Shown here: piece by piece, positions 1 to 12,808 of the stretch | Layout: the number at the start of each line of letters is the position of its first letter | Position numbering within the stretch: the stretch's first letter is position 1 | Assembly: GCA_030847615.1 (NCBI GenBank) | Contig: JAUMIR010000001.1 | Coordinates: forward strand, 379,546,687-379,610,686 | From: Gambelia wislizenii | Lineage: Eukaryota; Chordata; Lepidosauria; Squamata; Crotaphytidae | Reading direction: 5' to 3' | DNA: 64,000 nt | Notes under the pieces: model-generated | Told to the model about the DNA's origin: nothing | Database searches by the model: none | Seen by the model: the letters and a program-made list of their open reading frames with translations, nothing else | Made by a program: the position numbers and the translations under genes

Positions 1-1955
1 AACACAAATAACCTGTGTATAAGTCGAGCCAGGTTTTTTTGGGTAGGGGTGGTCAATTGTTTCACTTTTTTTTTTAACTTACAGGTATACGTGAGTATAT
101 ACTGTACAATAAATCTTGGATTCAATTTTGTATTTGCCACTCATAATCTCAAGGCTAATGTATTACTGGAAATGGCATCTGAATGACTCATTAGCTTTAT
201 AAGAGACACGCTTTTTTAGCTATTACAGGAAAATTACAAAAACAAACATTAATTCCTCAACAAGAGGATTTGAACAGAATATGTATGAACAACATAACAG
301 AAGCTCAGCTCACTGAAGATTAGAAATAAAAAGGTTTGTATTTTGTGTCTCATGACAACACAGGAAAAAGTTTATCGCTGGCTGATACCAGCACCCACTC
401 AGATGCTTTACAGATTAATAAATAATTTGGTACAAGAATTGTTATTTATTCCCAAACACTTTCATCATATTATTGCTATGGTCTCTAAAGAAGCCAACAA
501 AAATTTAAAATTAAAAAGAACTCTATATTTAAAAAAAAAAATCCGCAGAATCCTTAAGGAAAGTGGAATCAAATTACAGGTGTGCACAAATGTGTTTATT
601 AGTTTGTTTATTGACTTTACATCCTGCCTTTCTCCCAAGATGAGATTCAAGGCAGCTTTTTTTATCCATGAGAAAATCCAGCAATGTACTCAAATAAAGA
701 GAAAAGTAAGTCATATATTTAACTAAATGAGTATGGTAATATATTTTACTAGTGCTACCTTGGTGAGCTGAAGTTCAGTGAGGTTTCAACTTCCGCCCAT
801 TTCTCAAACTACATATGGCAGAAACCAAACTGTAAATACGTAACAATTAACAGACAAGAACAAGCTACTGGAAGGCAGAAATCCAGGATAAATAGGGAGA
901 AATTATTATTTTATTTTAATGTGTTTGCAGTTTTTTGCATGACTGAAAATCCTGTTTAGCCCTAAAAAGAAGCACGATATCTATGCAGGTGTGCTGAACT
1001 GCCTTTCCAGCTTGGCTGAAGATGTCTCCCACAGTCAGCTTTCATATTAAGTCAGGATCATCTGGATTTCTGTATCATGTATATCACTTGGATCCTTTCC
1101 ATATCCCTGCCACATCTCCTTTAAAGCTACTGAGAGGCTAGCACAAAAAGGACCATGTGATCCAAGTAAACTATTGAACCTGTTACTAAAACAATGTAAA
1201 AGACAGCAACAGTGCTAGAAGGGTAATATGTAAATTTTTATTTCCTAATTTCCTCTGTTTAAAGATATTAGGGCTATTCTAGACCATGATAACAAACAGC
1301 TTTCCTGTACAGCAGGTGTGGAGAACACACATTCCTCCAAATGCTGTTAGACTGCAAACTCCATCAGCCTTAGTGTACATAGTGAATGGTAAGGGAACAC
1401 AGGAGCTATAGTCAGCCAGATCTGTAAGGTCACACATTCCCCATTTCTGCTGTAATGTATGAATGGATTTTCATTTAAAGAGATGCTTCCAAGACACACT
1501 TGCTGAAAGATCAAACCAATTTAATTAAGGCCATTTTCTTGTGACAACAATACAGCTAGAAGTACTTGTTCATAAAGAATCTGAAAAGCATGTTCCTCTC
1601 CTTCAATATACACAGGAAAATATACATAGGATTAGTTTTAAAAAACTCTACCACTACAGGTTGTTGGAAACAGTACAGATCAGAAATCTGTTTTGTTACT
1701 TTTAATATTGTAAATCAGTGCCTCTGCTGGTCCCTGAGCCACTGGCTGCCACATCTTAGCAACTTTTCAGTAAAGAAACAATTTTGGTCACATATAAGGT
1801 GCCAATTCCTGGCACATTGGGGATAAATCCCTGCTGGTTCTCTCCTGTCAGATAGCCTGAGAAGTACTGTTGTAGATAAGCAGCTTCTCATTTAATATAA
1901 GTGGTATTTAATATTGGTGGGTATTAACACCAGTTTTACAAATCAAAGTTAGTTT

Positions 1956-2138
1956 ACAGTATAACCCCCATATACACAGGGAATATGTTCCTGGAGTTAC
2001 TGTGGAAATGCAAAACCATGGATAATAGTGAATCCTATGGAAATGAACAACTTATAGCCCAATCTAGAAAATGCCTAGAGAGAACATATTTCTTTGGATA
2101 CAGGTAAGCGAAACTATGGGTACAGGGGTTGTACTATA
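1956..2138. mobile_element. Tigger/pogo-like MITE, short copy
   Basis: The two ends are imperfect inverted repeats: the left starts TACAGTATAACCCCCATA, and the right read in reverse starts TATAGTACAACCCCTGTA. The internal block (patient motifs 'ccatggataatag' and 'gaaaatgcctagagag') recurs in several other copies in this window. The outer TA fits a TA target site. Family assignment to Tigger/pogo is inferred from the TIR type. Confidence 0.6.
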
Positions 2139-2159
2139 TTGACATTTAACCTACATTTA

Positions 2160-3970
2160 ACTTACACAGGTTAACCTCTCAACCTCCAGGAGTGAAGTTG
2201 TAACCAGCCTGGATTTGAATGAAGCAGACCATTTTGAAGAAGGTCTGGCCACCACGGCAGAGGCCAACTCTCTTGAATCTGAAGCTCTAGTGGATTGGGG
2301 AACCAAGGACGGCGTGGCCATCTGGGAGCAATTAGAATTATTTCTGCCTTCTCCAACCTGATTTTCCTGACTACTTTTGACAGAATGCTTATTGGCGGAA
2401 AAGCGTAACACAAAACTTGAGGCTACACAATCGTGAGTGCATCAAAAGCTAATGCCCCCTCCATCCATAACCTGGACACAAACCGGGGAAGCTTGTAATT
2501 ATTGGTCGAGGTAAAAACATCTACCCATGGGAGACCGAACCTGTGGACCACTATTCAAAACACTAATAAATTTAGTCCCCACTCCCCCAGAACGAATGGC
2601 TGTCTGCTTAACCAATTTGCTTGACAATTTAGTACTACCTTCAAGTATTCTACACGAATGGAAGCCAGGTGAGATTCTGCCCACCAAAAAAGTCTGATTG
2701 TCTCACTCATAACGAAGCAGGACCAAGTCTCCCCCGTCTGTTGATGTGGGCCTTCATACATATATTGTCTGTCCAGCCCAAAACATGTTGTTGTTTCAAC
2801 CCCACTACAAGTTCTTGAAGTACCAGACGAACTGCCGTGAGTTCAAGAAAATTGATACTGTGATCCCCTTCCGAGGGGTCCCACAGACCTTATACCATCT
2901 GAGTCCCACAATGTACCCCCAACCCGTTAAGTAGGCATCAGTGGTCACCACCATCCTCCTGGGATCCTGAATTGGCATCCCTTCCAATAGTGCAACCGAC
3001 AACCACCATCTCACAAATTCCCTCACTGAGAGTGGAAGACTGACCCCCAGCTGACACTTGTGAGCCATCTGGTCCTGAAAGGGAAGAAGGGCCCGTTGAA
3101 GTTCCCTCAGATGGAACCTGGCCCACGGAACAGAATCTATGCAGGCTACCATCAGATTCAATAATTTTGCTAGAAACATGAGGGGAAAGATCTTCTTACT
3201 CAACACGTCCATGATCAGCCCGTGCAATGTCATCCTCCGATCTTTGGGGAGAAAGACACAGTAACAGACTGTATCTATGATACTTCCTAGGTGAAGTAAC
3301 TATTGGACTGGGATCAGATGGTTCTTTTCCCTGTTGACCACAAAACCATGGTCTTCCAGGCACAGAATTGTTGTCCCTGTGCCTGGAGCCACCTTTTTGG
3401 CCAACAAAGCACAGATCAATAGGTCATCCAGATATGTATGGACCTGGACCCCCTGCCACCTGAGATGAGACACCAAGGCTATCAAAACCTTGGTAAAGAT
3501 CCTGGGGGAAGTTGATAGCCCAAAGGGGAGAGCTCAGTACTGATATCGGCCTTGCTGGTATGCAAAACAAAGAAACTGCCGGTGGGTGGGATGGACTGGG
3601 ATATGCAGATAGGCCTCCCTTAAATCAAGAGAAGCTAGAAAATCATCATCCCACCCTTGATGCCTTCCAGAATCATTCAAAGGGTCTCCATGTCAAATTT
3701 GCGCCTGGCGACCCAACGATTGACCCTGCAAAGGTTGAGAATGGCCCCCCATTCCTTGTTTTTCTTTGGAACAAGAAAAAGGATGGAACAAATGCCCAAG
3801 AATTTTTCCAAGCTCAGCACCGGCTCAATAACCTGGAGATATTTAAGTGGGAATATTGGTTTAGCTTCATAAGTCATCATTCTTCCACACAAACCATTGG
3901 TAAGGTTGCTCAGTAGTAGCCTGAACAGACACTTCAAAAACTTTGGCCAATTAAGTACTTAGCACACATA
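2160..3970 (-). mobile_element. Degenerate DIRS-like retrotransposon fragment (RT and RNase H)
   Basis: Read on the minus strand, this holds broken pieces of one polyprotein in the DIRS order. At 3937-3677 lies the start of a reverse transcriptase with the block FLVPKKNKEWGAILNL and 'RKFDMETL'. At 3660-3300 lies the palm with the catalytic box YLDDLL, preceded by an 'LPFGLSTSPRIF'-like segment in a shifted frame. At 3233-2805 lies an RNase H-type domain with VTTDAYLTGWG. Through 2760-2160 follow 'VLNCQANWLSRQ' and 'LCYAFPPISIL', which are typical of the DIRS RNase H end. Several frameshifts and stops make it a pseudogene. No tyrosine recombinase is seen to the left; the fragment ends beside a MITE. 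Confidence 0.75.
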
Positions 3971-5539
3971 TGTTTCACTGATAAGCAAGAGATCTCAGAG
4001 AAAGTTACCCAATAACACTTCTCAGTTTTTTAAGGCAAAAGTTTCCACATCTGTAGTGACAACAGCCCTGATTCAAGTGTGTGCCCCATTCACACTATGG
4101 CTTCCAATAGCAGAACTGACTTGGAGAAGATTTTTCCTCCCCCTATGGCAGGGGTAGGCAACTGCGTAAGAAGGGAGGGGATTCTTGACTTCTGCATCTC
4201 TCAGAGCAACTGACATGACCACATGTAACACCATATCACTTTCAGGTTCACTGCTAGAAAGTTTTCTGGCAATCTGGGGAAACAGTATGGGGCATAACCA
4301 TCAATTTTTTTATTGGCTGGAGTGCTGCAGGGAAGAAAGTGAAAGAGAAAGCATATTTGCACCAGCACAACACTGAATTTTTCACACTGTAATCTCTGAA
4401 AGTAGAATTTAAGTATAATGAAACAAAGGTTCAGGTTAAGTATTATATTCTTTGTTCTGAACCTTTTGTCTCATTCTTTTAATATTTTGTGATAGAAGGT
4501 AGTTGAATCATAGAGTGTTTATATAAAAAAAAGAGGCAGTGAGAAGGTTTCAGTGTGAATTAAATAGAAAGGGACTAATGAATTCAGTAATCTTTCACAC
4601 CTTTCTTTAATATAAGAAATACTATAGAGTGTAAAAGTTATGGCTAGGTAATTGAAAATATTAGAAAGCTATATATGACACATTTATGAGCTACTAAGCC
4701 TCATTCTGAACAAATCCAAATATTAACTAGAACGAAAACTCTTAGAATATCATATACTACAAAGAAATTATTTATTCTTTAGTATTAATAAAGTCATACT
4801 CCTGCAACAGCCTTTATCACTACACTCTATGGAGGGGGAGAAGACACACTGTACATTTCTGATAATTGAAATTTAATAGAAAGGTTTTGGAAAGAAGGTC
4901 AGTGAACCTGCTTTCTTTTTGATCTTTCATCCTTGTGGGTGCTCGGTTATTTCTTTAGTAAGAAAAGTTCTGCTGGATGAGTCAGCACACTGAGTCATAG
5001 GCAGCTTGAAGCCTGTAGTGCAATAGACTAATTGGTAACAGTCTCAAATTTAATTAAAGCACAGTTGTCAGCTCAAATTACCGATTGACAATACCACAGA
5101 AGTATTTTGTCTTTTAGGCAACTTTGTTTTAATTGTTCTCTTATATTAAGGGTGTTTGTTTTGTTTTTTACTCCAAACCCCATTTACTAAGAAATAGAAA
5201 AACTGTGCTTTTCCACATTTTTCTCCCCAATTACTTAACAGTTCTCAGTAGTGCAAGAACAACACCAAATCCCTTGCAGGTCTTGTTCAGGTAGATTCTT
5301 CCCTTCCCCCTTTAATCACATCCAAAGAACAACAACATCAAGAACAACATTTCCTATCTTTGGCCCTGCTCCCATTTTAAACAATCTAACACAGACATTA
5401 TTATATGAATTTTAGAGCTTCAAGCATAAGAGAAACGTAAGAGAAAATGATGCTATGCCTTGGTCAAGAGGACATACTATGATGCTGCTTTGATAGAGCC
5501 GCTACAACCTAAAATGAGCCCTGCGGCATTAGCTAAGTT

Positions 5540-5950
5540 TCTCTGGCTTTTCTTCGCGAACAAAGATTCAGGAAGGACTCATCCCGCGCTTTCTGCAAGC
5601 ACGCTGATGACTGAAAAGACCAATCCGATATAAACATGTCCAGTTGCAGAAAGCACAGCAGAAGGTCTCCTTAGGTGATGTTTCCAGGTTGTGATTCTTT
5701 CTGCGTTGCCGTTTCTCTTCAAGACTTGTATAAGGCTGCAGCATTGTGGATAGTACGTCTCCATGCCTCCCGATGTGAGGCCAGGGAGGACCATTGTTGG
5801 TGATCAATTTGGCCGAGCCTGAGATGTTGTTTCAGGGAGTCCTTCTATCGCTTTTTTGGAGCGCCCCTCTTACGCTGATCCGTGATGAGTTCACCATAGA
5901 GTACTATTTTTGGAAGGCGATGGTCCTCCATCCTAGAAACGTGCCCTGTA
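5540..5950 (-). mobile_element. 5'-truncated RTE-like LINE, ORF2 C-terminus (copy 1)
   Basis: This is the 3' end of a non-LTR retrotransposon on the minus strand. It encodes the end of ORF2 with the Cys/His finger 'CCAFCNWTC...GLFSHQRAC' just before the stop. The 3' end carries a small hairpin (TCTTCGC...GCGAAGA) and a short CT/AG tail. It is the same family as 12823-13486 and 56165-56471. It lacks about 20 bp near 5730 that those copies have. The exact clade (RTE/BovB or L2-like) is not certain from sequence alone. Confidence 0.7.
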
Positions 5951-7365
5951 GTCTGCCTAGTTCAGCATTCTTCTTTCCTGCAGTGGCCAATCAAATGCCC
6001 ATGGGAAGCCCAAAGACAAAACATGAAGGCAAAAATAACCTTCTCATCTTCCTTCCAGCTAGCAATATTTAGTGGCATACTATTTTTGAACCTACAACTT
6101 ACATATATCCCTAATGACTTTAGTACTTTGATAAATTTATCCTCTGTGAATTTGTCTAATCCACATTAAAGCCAGCTAAGTTAGCGGCCATCACACATCC
6201 TGAGACAGCAAATTCTATTAAATGGCTGTAAATGGCGTAAAAAGAATTTCCTTTAAACTGCCATGGATCTCTTGAAAGTTTCACTCAAAAATGTCAAGTT
6301 CTTTCCCATGAGAGACAGAGAAAAACATATTTCTAACTGTCTCTTTCACATCATCCATAATTTTATAAATCTGTAGCATGCTCCTCTAATTTTTTTCTAA
6401 ACTGAAATCCCTAAACATTGTGCTAGTACTTTTTATTTTCATGACTAACATTGAGTCCTTATAGTATAGGTTTCAAGGTTCATTTAAGGGGAAAACATTT
6501 TAAAAGGAATTGGACACACCAAAATTAGTAAGATAGCAAGTTTCTTTATATTTATGACATTATTTCCTATATCAAAAGAACTTGTGAAATACATTTACAA
6601 TAAGAAGAGTAAGAGCAATAAAAGGATGCTATTAATCATGCAAGATAACTGATGCAAACTTATTTGTACAAATAGAAGTTACTAAGTCTTCCACATAAGA
6701 TCTTATGCAAATAGTCAAATGGGACAACTAAGTAATCTTTCAAGATTACTGAAGAAACAATCACATGACATATCAAGTTTTAATAGGAAGTCAAGAGCAT
6801 ATATCAATGAAGAAACATTTTTTCACTCTTTCTTCTCAAAACAGAGGTATGAATTCATTCCCATACATAAACAAAAGTTATATGCAGTATAATCCTAAGT
6901 GTGTTTATTCAGACATAAGCATGTCATTGAGCCCAAAACTGCTATACTATATAGACTTAGAAGGAACAGGACCTTTTAAACTCAACAGAGGATGCTTCTA
7001 AGTACAATAGATGTGTACTGGATTGTACGGATGTCTAAATATACGTTACATTATAAATATGATGTGACATACTGTAGTAATCACTAATTCTACATAAACT
7101 TGATTGTACCCAGATTACTTTCATAAATGTTTGGATTACTTTCCCCCAATCCCTTCTTTGGTTCTGCTGTTCCCCAGGGATATTTTTCAAAGAGCAGAAA
7201 AAATAATATAGTCAAACAGCTTTATGCACAATGTACAAATATATATTGATTATAAATATTTAGCCCACAATCTAGAATTAATACTTCATTGATCTTTTTT
7301 TGGTAAAACATGGCATATTTAAAAATGTGTTATCTTATAAACATTAAATTATACTAGCCTTCTCC

Positions 7366-7490
7366 AACCTAGTGCTCTCCATACTTTTTGGACTTAAATG
7401 CCTCTCATCCTGACCACCATGACCAATGGCAAAAAATACTGGCAGAAGCAATCCAAAACATCTGAGGGATATCACTTGGGAAAAGTTATT
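7366..7490. repeat. Short MITE-like repeat with CTTCTCCAACCT end
   Basis: The left end resembles the left end of the better-preserved element at 54219-54348 ('ccttccccaacctgg'), followed by the same 'atacttttTGGactt...atcctgacca' layout. The copy is diverged and the right end is unclear. Confidence 0.35.
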
Positions 7491-7912
7491 ATATATTACC
7501 TGTTGAATATAGCAAGTTGGGTTCTCACATGAAAATTATAGTTATGGTTGAAGACTCCTCAAGTGTGTGTGAGTGGAAAAGTGAGGAATAAAGAAGGAAA
7601 GTAACTACTGTCCTACAATACAAAACACCATGTGCACAGTCAGCTACTTGTGCTAAGAGTCTTCTTCTTCTCCTCATCTACTTGCAATTCCCACCCCATT
7701 CTGTCCTGCAGGATCCCATCCACCAGAGCAGATCTACAGGAAGAGGGAAGAAATGGATTCCACCAACAGAATTGGTTCCATTGGTAAATGGACACTATTG
7801 GATACAACCATCTTCCAAACAGCACCACAGATTAATAGTTTGAATCATATTGCTTTTCTTGCATTAGTTTCCAAATCAAATAAACATTCAACACTTAATA
7901 TGAAGAGACACT

Positions 7913-8110
7913 ACTGGTTGCCCCTCATATCCACAGAACCAATACCTGTGGTTTCAGTTATCTACAGCTGAAAAACTACGGATACATACTATAAAGTTGT
8001 ACAAGAAAATGCCTAGAGAGGCGTCCTTTCTAGGAATCGCTAGGTCCTCCAACACAGCTCTACGGTGTGTTTGTAATGGAAGTCCTTTATTTTAATAGGA
8101 TTTGTTATTA
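7913..8110. mobile_element. Tigger-like MITE, right end missing
   Basis: It starts with 'TTGCCCCTCATATCCACAG' and shares 'aatacctgtggtttcagttat', 'gaaaatgcctagagaggc' and 'tttaataggatttg' with the copies at 8829 and 15045. No right inverted repeat is found, so the copy is truncated. Confidence 0.55.
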
Positions 8111-8828
8111 CTGTATTCTGTTTTGCAAGCTAATTGTGACTGTAGGGCATAATTTCAGGATACATGATGCACCAACTTCCTGAGCTAAGCAGGGAACAGT
8201 ATACCTGGTGCCTTGACTTTTGCGGCGGAAAGAAAGTGGTTTGTCAGAGCAATAAGCAAAGCAAACTATGGATTTAGATAACCACAGATTGCATGCTTCA
8301 AACTGGAGAAAGCAAGAAACGAATGACACATACAAGTCAGAGCCATGACCAAAACAGCAAACAAATAGTTTGGCCCTGATACTTGAACAGACTAATGAAT
8401 TGAATCAGGATAACATGTCATGTGATTGGGCTATTATACAGAAAAATCAAACTGAATGAAATAATCCTTACGGTCTATCCATCCGACCTTAAAATTTACT
8501 GAATCTGGTACTGAGAAAGAAACAAAGCATCTGTTTTATTAGTATGGGGTTATGAGCCCAAGCAGTGACTATGGTACTGAGTAAAATAAGGAGTCTGGGA
8601 AGCCCTGAGGTACACTAACACAGAACATGCAGTTACAACCGCACAAACACAGTTCAAGACTTCAACACTCCGAGCACCCTAATATGGAGGCCACAGCTCA
8701 AACTCAGAGACCTGAACCAACATATTGATATTAATTACATTACCACCTTAAAACACCTTAAGCGAAAATATAAAATAAGCTTTTCTATACAAATACCCAT
8801 TCTATGCAATTTTCTGGCATTTTCCTAG

Positions 8829-9098
8829 TACAGGTCACCCTATGTATCTGCAGAACCAATATCTGCAGTTTCAGTTATCCCAGGGACACAAAACAGGGGC
8901 CATATACCATAGAGTTGCACTGGAAAATGCCTACAGAGGTGTCCTCTCTAGGAATCACTAGCTTCTCCAATGCAACTCTATGGTATATTTGTACAGGAAG
9001 TCCTTTATTTTAACAAGGTTGCTTTATTATCTGCATTTTCACTATACATGGTAAGTCCAGGAACATATCCCCCCATGGATACGAAGGGGGGACCTGTA
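8829..9098. mobile_element. Tigger-like MITE, complete
   Basis: It has terminal inverted repeats: left TACAGGTCACCCTATGTATC, and right in reverse TACAGGTCCCCCCTTCGTAT. It is flanked by TA. The internal sequence matches the copies at 7913 and 15045. There is no coding capacity. Confidence 0.7.
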
Positions 9099-9239
9099 AT
9101 TACATGGGGAATATATACTGTTTTAACTGCAACGTGCACACATACTACTTTTTTCATCCTCCACTGACACTCTCCTGATGTTTCACTTCACGGACAGCAA
9201 CAGTGAGTTGGGCAAAACAGCTAGTAGCAACAAGAAGAA

Positions 9240-9650
9240 AATGAATAGAAAGCCCATGGCACTAGTAAGACTCTAATGTGTTATGGTGTAGAGGTGTATG
9301 GGTGAAAGGAAGGAATGGTGAGGAAAGTGTGAATGCAATGACAGAAAAGAGGAGCAGAAGAAGACACATATAGAAGGGGGGGGGAAACAGATGTGGAGAG
9401 GGCATGGGGAAAAGTCAAATGAGTAGACAGAGAGATGGCTACACACACACAAAAGTAAGAAGAGCAGTAAACAGACAAGACAGAAAGTGAATGGACACAG
9501 GACACTGGATGAGGACAGCAGCAAAGACAGATATGGACTACAGAAAAATTAGTTGAGGCAGTAATGGAGAAGAATGTGAAAGAACTGAAAGGATAAGTGA
9601 GAGAGACTGTGCAACAAGGAGAAAGAGGGGATGTATACAATATAATTAAA
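9240..9650. repeat. Purine-rich low-complexity tract
   Basis: The plus strand is strongly A/G-rich ('gaaaggaagg', 'agaaaagagg', 'agaaggggggggg'). The long minus-strand open frames here are Ser/Pro/Cys/Leu-rich products of this bias, not genes. Confidence 0.6.
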
Positions 9651-10147
9651 GTTCGACATTTTGCTATACACATTTCTGCCCAGAAATATAGAAGAGTGTT
9701 TATAGTTGTAGATAAACCTGCCCAACTTTTCAGTGTTAAAAGTCATTTAAACCAATTTATTTAGTAAAAGGCGAAAAATGTATACGATCTGAAGAGAAAC
9801 CAGATTTCTGAAAGTTTTTTTTTTTTTTGTGGAGGCTCTCTGGCCACTCTGTTGTGAAAATAAAAGTGAGGAAAATTATATAGTCTACCATAGGAGGAAC
9901 AGTGAAGTAAAAAGGTAAATAGTAAAGTAACTTTCTTGGAAGAAAGAACTTAACAGAGATTTGGGGGGTTATAATTATGTTATTTTATGATCTTTAGAAA
10001 CAAACTGGTTTACATTGGAAACTTAACAGGCTTGTCTCTTTCCAATACTGACATGGCAACAACTGCTGCTGAACCACACATCATATAAGATATAAAAGGT
10101 GATGATGAAAAGCTACCACCAATTCTCTCTCTGCTTGAAAAATGAAG

Positions 10148-10380
10148 TACAATTTGGCCCCCATATCCACAGGGGATACGTTCCTGGACTTGCTATTAAT
10201 ATGTAAAACCATGGATAACAGCAAACCCTACTGAAATGAATGACTTCCAGCCCAACTTCCAGCAGAAGCATATAACAAAATTGTGCTAGAGGACCTAGAA
10301 AATGCCTAGAGAGGACTTTTGTTTTTTCAGACATGGATAAGTAAAACCACAAATTCTAGTCCCATGGATACAGGGGTTTA
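10148..10380. mobile_element. Tigger-like MITE
   Basis: It begins 'tggcccccatatccacaggg' and ends 'cccatggatacaggggttta', an imperfect inverted pair. The interior repeats the 'ccatggataacagc' and 'gaaaatgcctagagagg' blocks of the other copies. Confidence 0.6.
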
Positions 10381-11154
10381 AAACAGCTACAACATTCATA
10401 AGCAGGAAGGGGGAAAACTTAATTGTGAAATACAACAAATATCCTACAGTTAAGACTGTGGGTTCTGTGGTAAGTTCTGCTTTAGTGCAAAGCAAAATTT
10501 GAAGATAACTATTGCTGAAAGTGAGGGTTTGCTAGTTTTTTGTCTTGCTTATAACAAAGATTGTGTTGAGCCTTTTCAATGTGCTGTGAATGTGAAGACC
10601 CTTTATTTTATATTTTGTCTGAAGATTTCTTTTAGGCGTTTAATAGACGATATCTTGAAAAAATACGTCCTGGATGTCATTAGAGGAAGGGAGAGAAAAG
10701 TATGAAATTATGAACACTTGCAGTAGCAGAATGATGTCCCTGTGGGAAATAATAGATAATGTTGGAGAGTCCTATATGAACCTGGCTGAGCTCCGAGATG
10801 TTCAAGTGAGATCCTTCTCTTGGTTCCAACATCTTCATAAGCATGTCCAGCAGGAACATGGGAGAGGACTTTCTTATTGGCTGTTTCTAGCCTTTGAAAA
10901 TCCTTCCCTAGAGAGATTAAGATAGCTCCCACCTTGTTATCCTACTATCAGCAGTTGTAAACCTATTGGGAATTCACTGCAAAGGTCTTTATCAGTGTGC
11001 TATTCTATCGATTTTTACCTTTTTTTCTTTCAATAGATTTGTTTTACATGGTTTTAATTTTGTAAATAGTTTAACCACATTTTAACAACAAATTTGTCTA
11101 CTTTTTTGGTATGTATGTATTTATAGCTGTATCTCTTTTAAAATTTCTAAAACC

Positions 11155-11208
11155 CCACAATAGGCTCGCCATAAGTCAGAAATGACTTGAAGGCACACAA
11201 CAAGAAAA
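11155..11208 (+). repeat. BovB-type LINE/SINE 3' tail fragment
   Basis: The sequence 'cgccataagtcagaaatgac' followed by 'ttgaaggcacacaacaa' is the tail shared by BovB-mobilised SINEs (compare 11700-11765 and 37375-37427). Upstream (about 10640-11150) there is a decayed LINE-like stretch that I cannot classify. Confidence 0.5.
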
Positions 11209-11520
11209 TAAGTTAATTAATGATAATAGTACTAATCTACCAAAAATGTGCCTCTACACTGGACAAACAAAACCGTTTCTATGCAAGAGAATAAAATGCT
11301 CGTAAATTTGTCATTAGATATGGCAACACCTTAAATGCCAGTGGTAGAACATTTCAGTCTCCTGGACACACAATTATTGACCTTCAGATAGTTATTCTTG
11401 AACAAAAAAAAAAAAAATCAAAGGTGCACTAGAATGGGAGATAGCAGAAATGGAACATATTCATAAATTCCAGCCCATTAACAGATGTATATATCAATTC
11501 ATCAGTACTCAACACAGTTC

Positions 11521-11765
11521 AGGGAGAGCCAGCATGGTTCAGTGATTTGAGCACCAGACTATGAGTCTAAAGACCAGGGTTTGAATCCCAGCTCTGCTAT
11601 GGAATGCCACTGGGTGACCTTGGGCAAGCCACACTATCTCAGCCACAGAGGAAGACAAAAGCAAACCCCCTCTGAACAACTCTTGCCAAGAAAACTCTAT
11701 GATACGTTCACCTTAGGGTTGTCATGACCGTAATTTGAAATAATTTGAAAGCACACAACAACATC
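11521..11765 (+). mobile_element. tRNA-derived SINE with CORE/MIR-like middle and BovB-like tail (copy 1)
   Basis: The head 'agccagcatggttcagtgat' and 'ccagggtttgaatcccagct' resembles a Pol III box A/box B pair. The middle contains 'gtgaccttgggcaagccaca', the CORE/MIR-like block. The end 'aaagcacacaacaacatc' is a BovB-type tail. The copy at 37191-37427 is the same family. Such SINEs with BovB tails are typical of squamates. Confidence 0.7.
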
Positions 11766-12149
11766 TCAATGCAGTTATATATGGAACAAAATAATACTCT
11801 TCAGATACATCTTTTATTTCAATTGAATGAACTTTTTGAGTAGAAACGATTGCTTTGACAGCTCAAGACTAACAGCATAGCTGCTTAACAGACCTATATC
11901 ATCTTACATAGCCCTTTAAAGGTTTATGTTCAGGGTCACAATCTGCTTCATTTTCTGTACCACTGCACTCTGATCCTACCTCCACAGCTACATAACTGTG
12001 CTTATATACTTGGTTTGAAGACTGTAGTCCATCAATGCACCTGAAGTACACAGAAATCCATGAAAGCTAATGCTAGTCTTCAAGATGCCACTAGATTTCC
12101 TCTTCCACTGTTCCTTTTTATATGTAACAAAAACAACAATAACGATAAC

Positions 12150-12190
12150 ATTATTATTATTATTATTATTATTAATACCACCACCACCAC
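12150..12190. repeat. (ATT)n and (ACC)n microsatellite
   Basis: Eight or so ATT units run directly into a short run of CCA units. Confidence 0.9.
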
Positions 12191-12808
12191 CTCTGCTGGC
12201 TGCTCCTACAATCTCTCTCCTGAATTAATCGGACAAGCAAGCTTACCCAATTAGAGAATATGCACTTAATGAAGTAACATCACATTTATGCTGTTAATGA
12301 GATTTGATATGGTATGGTGGCAGCAGGGAGGGAGGGCAGAGACACCTAAAAGCAATGTAAACAAGATAAACATTTGCATACAAGTGCTAATAGTTACCAG
12401 AATAAGAGGCACACTTGAACAGTACCAAAAGATGACAAAAAATCATGAACAGGTTCACCTCAAAGCATGTAATGCACAATGGTGCTATTTCTCAAGCACT
12501 TATTTCTTCCTTATATAGCTGTTATTTGAATAATTTCACAGGTAATGTTTTATCATGCATTACTGGGATAAAGTGCACAAGCAGCCTGTGGTGTCAGAGA
12601 AAGTTTTAGTTGTATTCTGTTAATTTCATTCCCTGTTTTTTCATTTTAGCTTTTGACAACATGAAAATATAGTTTCTGCTTAAGAAGGGGCAAGCATGAC
12701 TAAAAAATGCTAGGGGTAGCTTTCACTTCAAAAGAGAAACTATGAGCAACGTCTTAGGATAAAATGCTCTATTAAATGTTGCTGCTCACATCTTTTATTT
12801 TTAAAGAC

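Noticed and set aside
343..726. 127-residue plus-strand open frame
   Set aside because: Lys-rich AT-driven frame through an A-run, with no family resemblance and no splice signals fitting a gene.
9273..9673. Minus-strand open frames of 83 and 130 residues rich in Ser, Pro, Cys and Leu
   Set aside because: They result from a purine-rich low-complexity tract; there is no domain or splice context.
11521..11765. Possible tRNA gene (box A/B-like head)
   Set aside because: No cloverleaf with intact acceptor stem can be drawn, and the CORE-like block and LINE tail mark it as a SINE.
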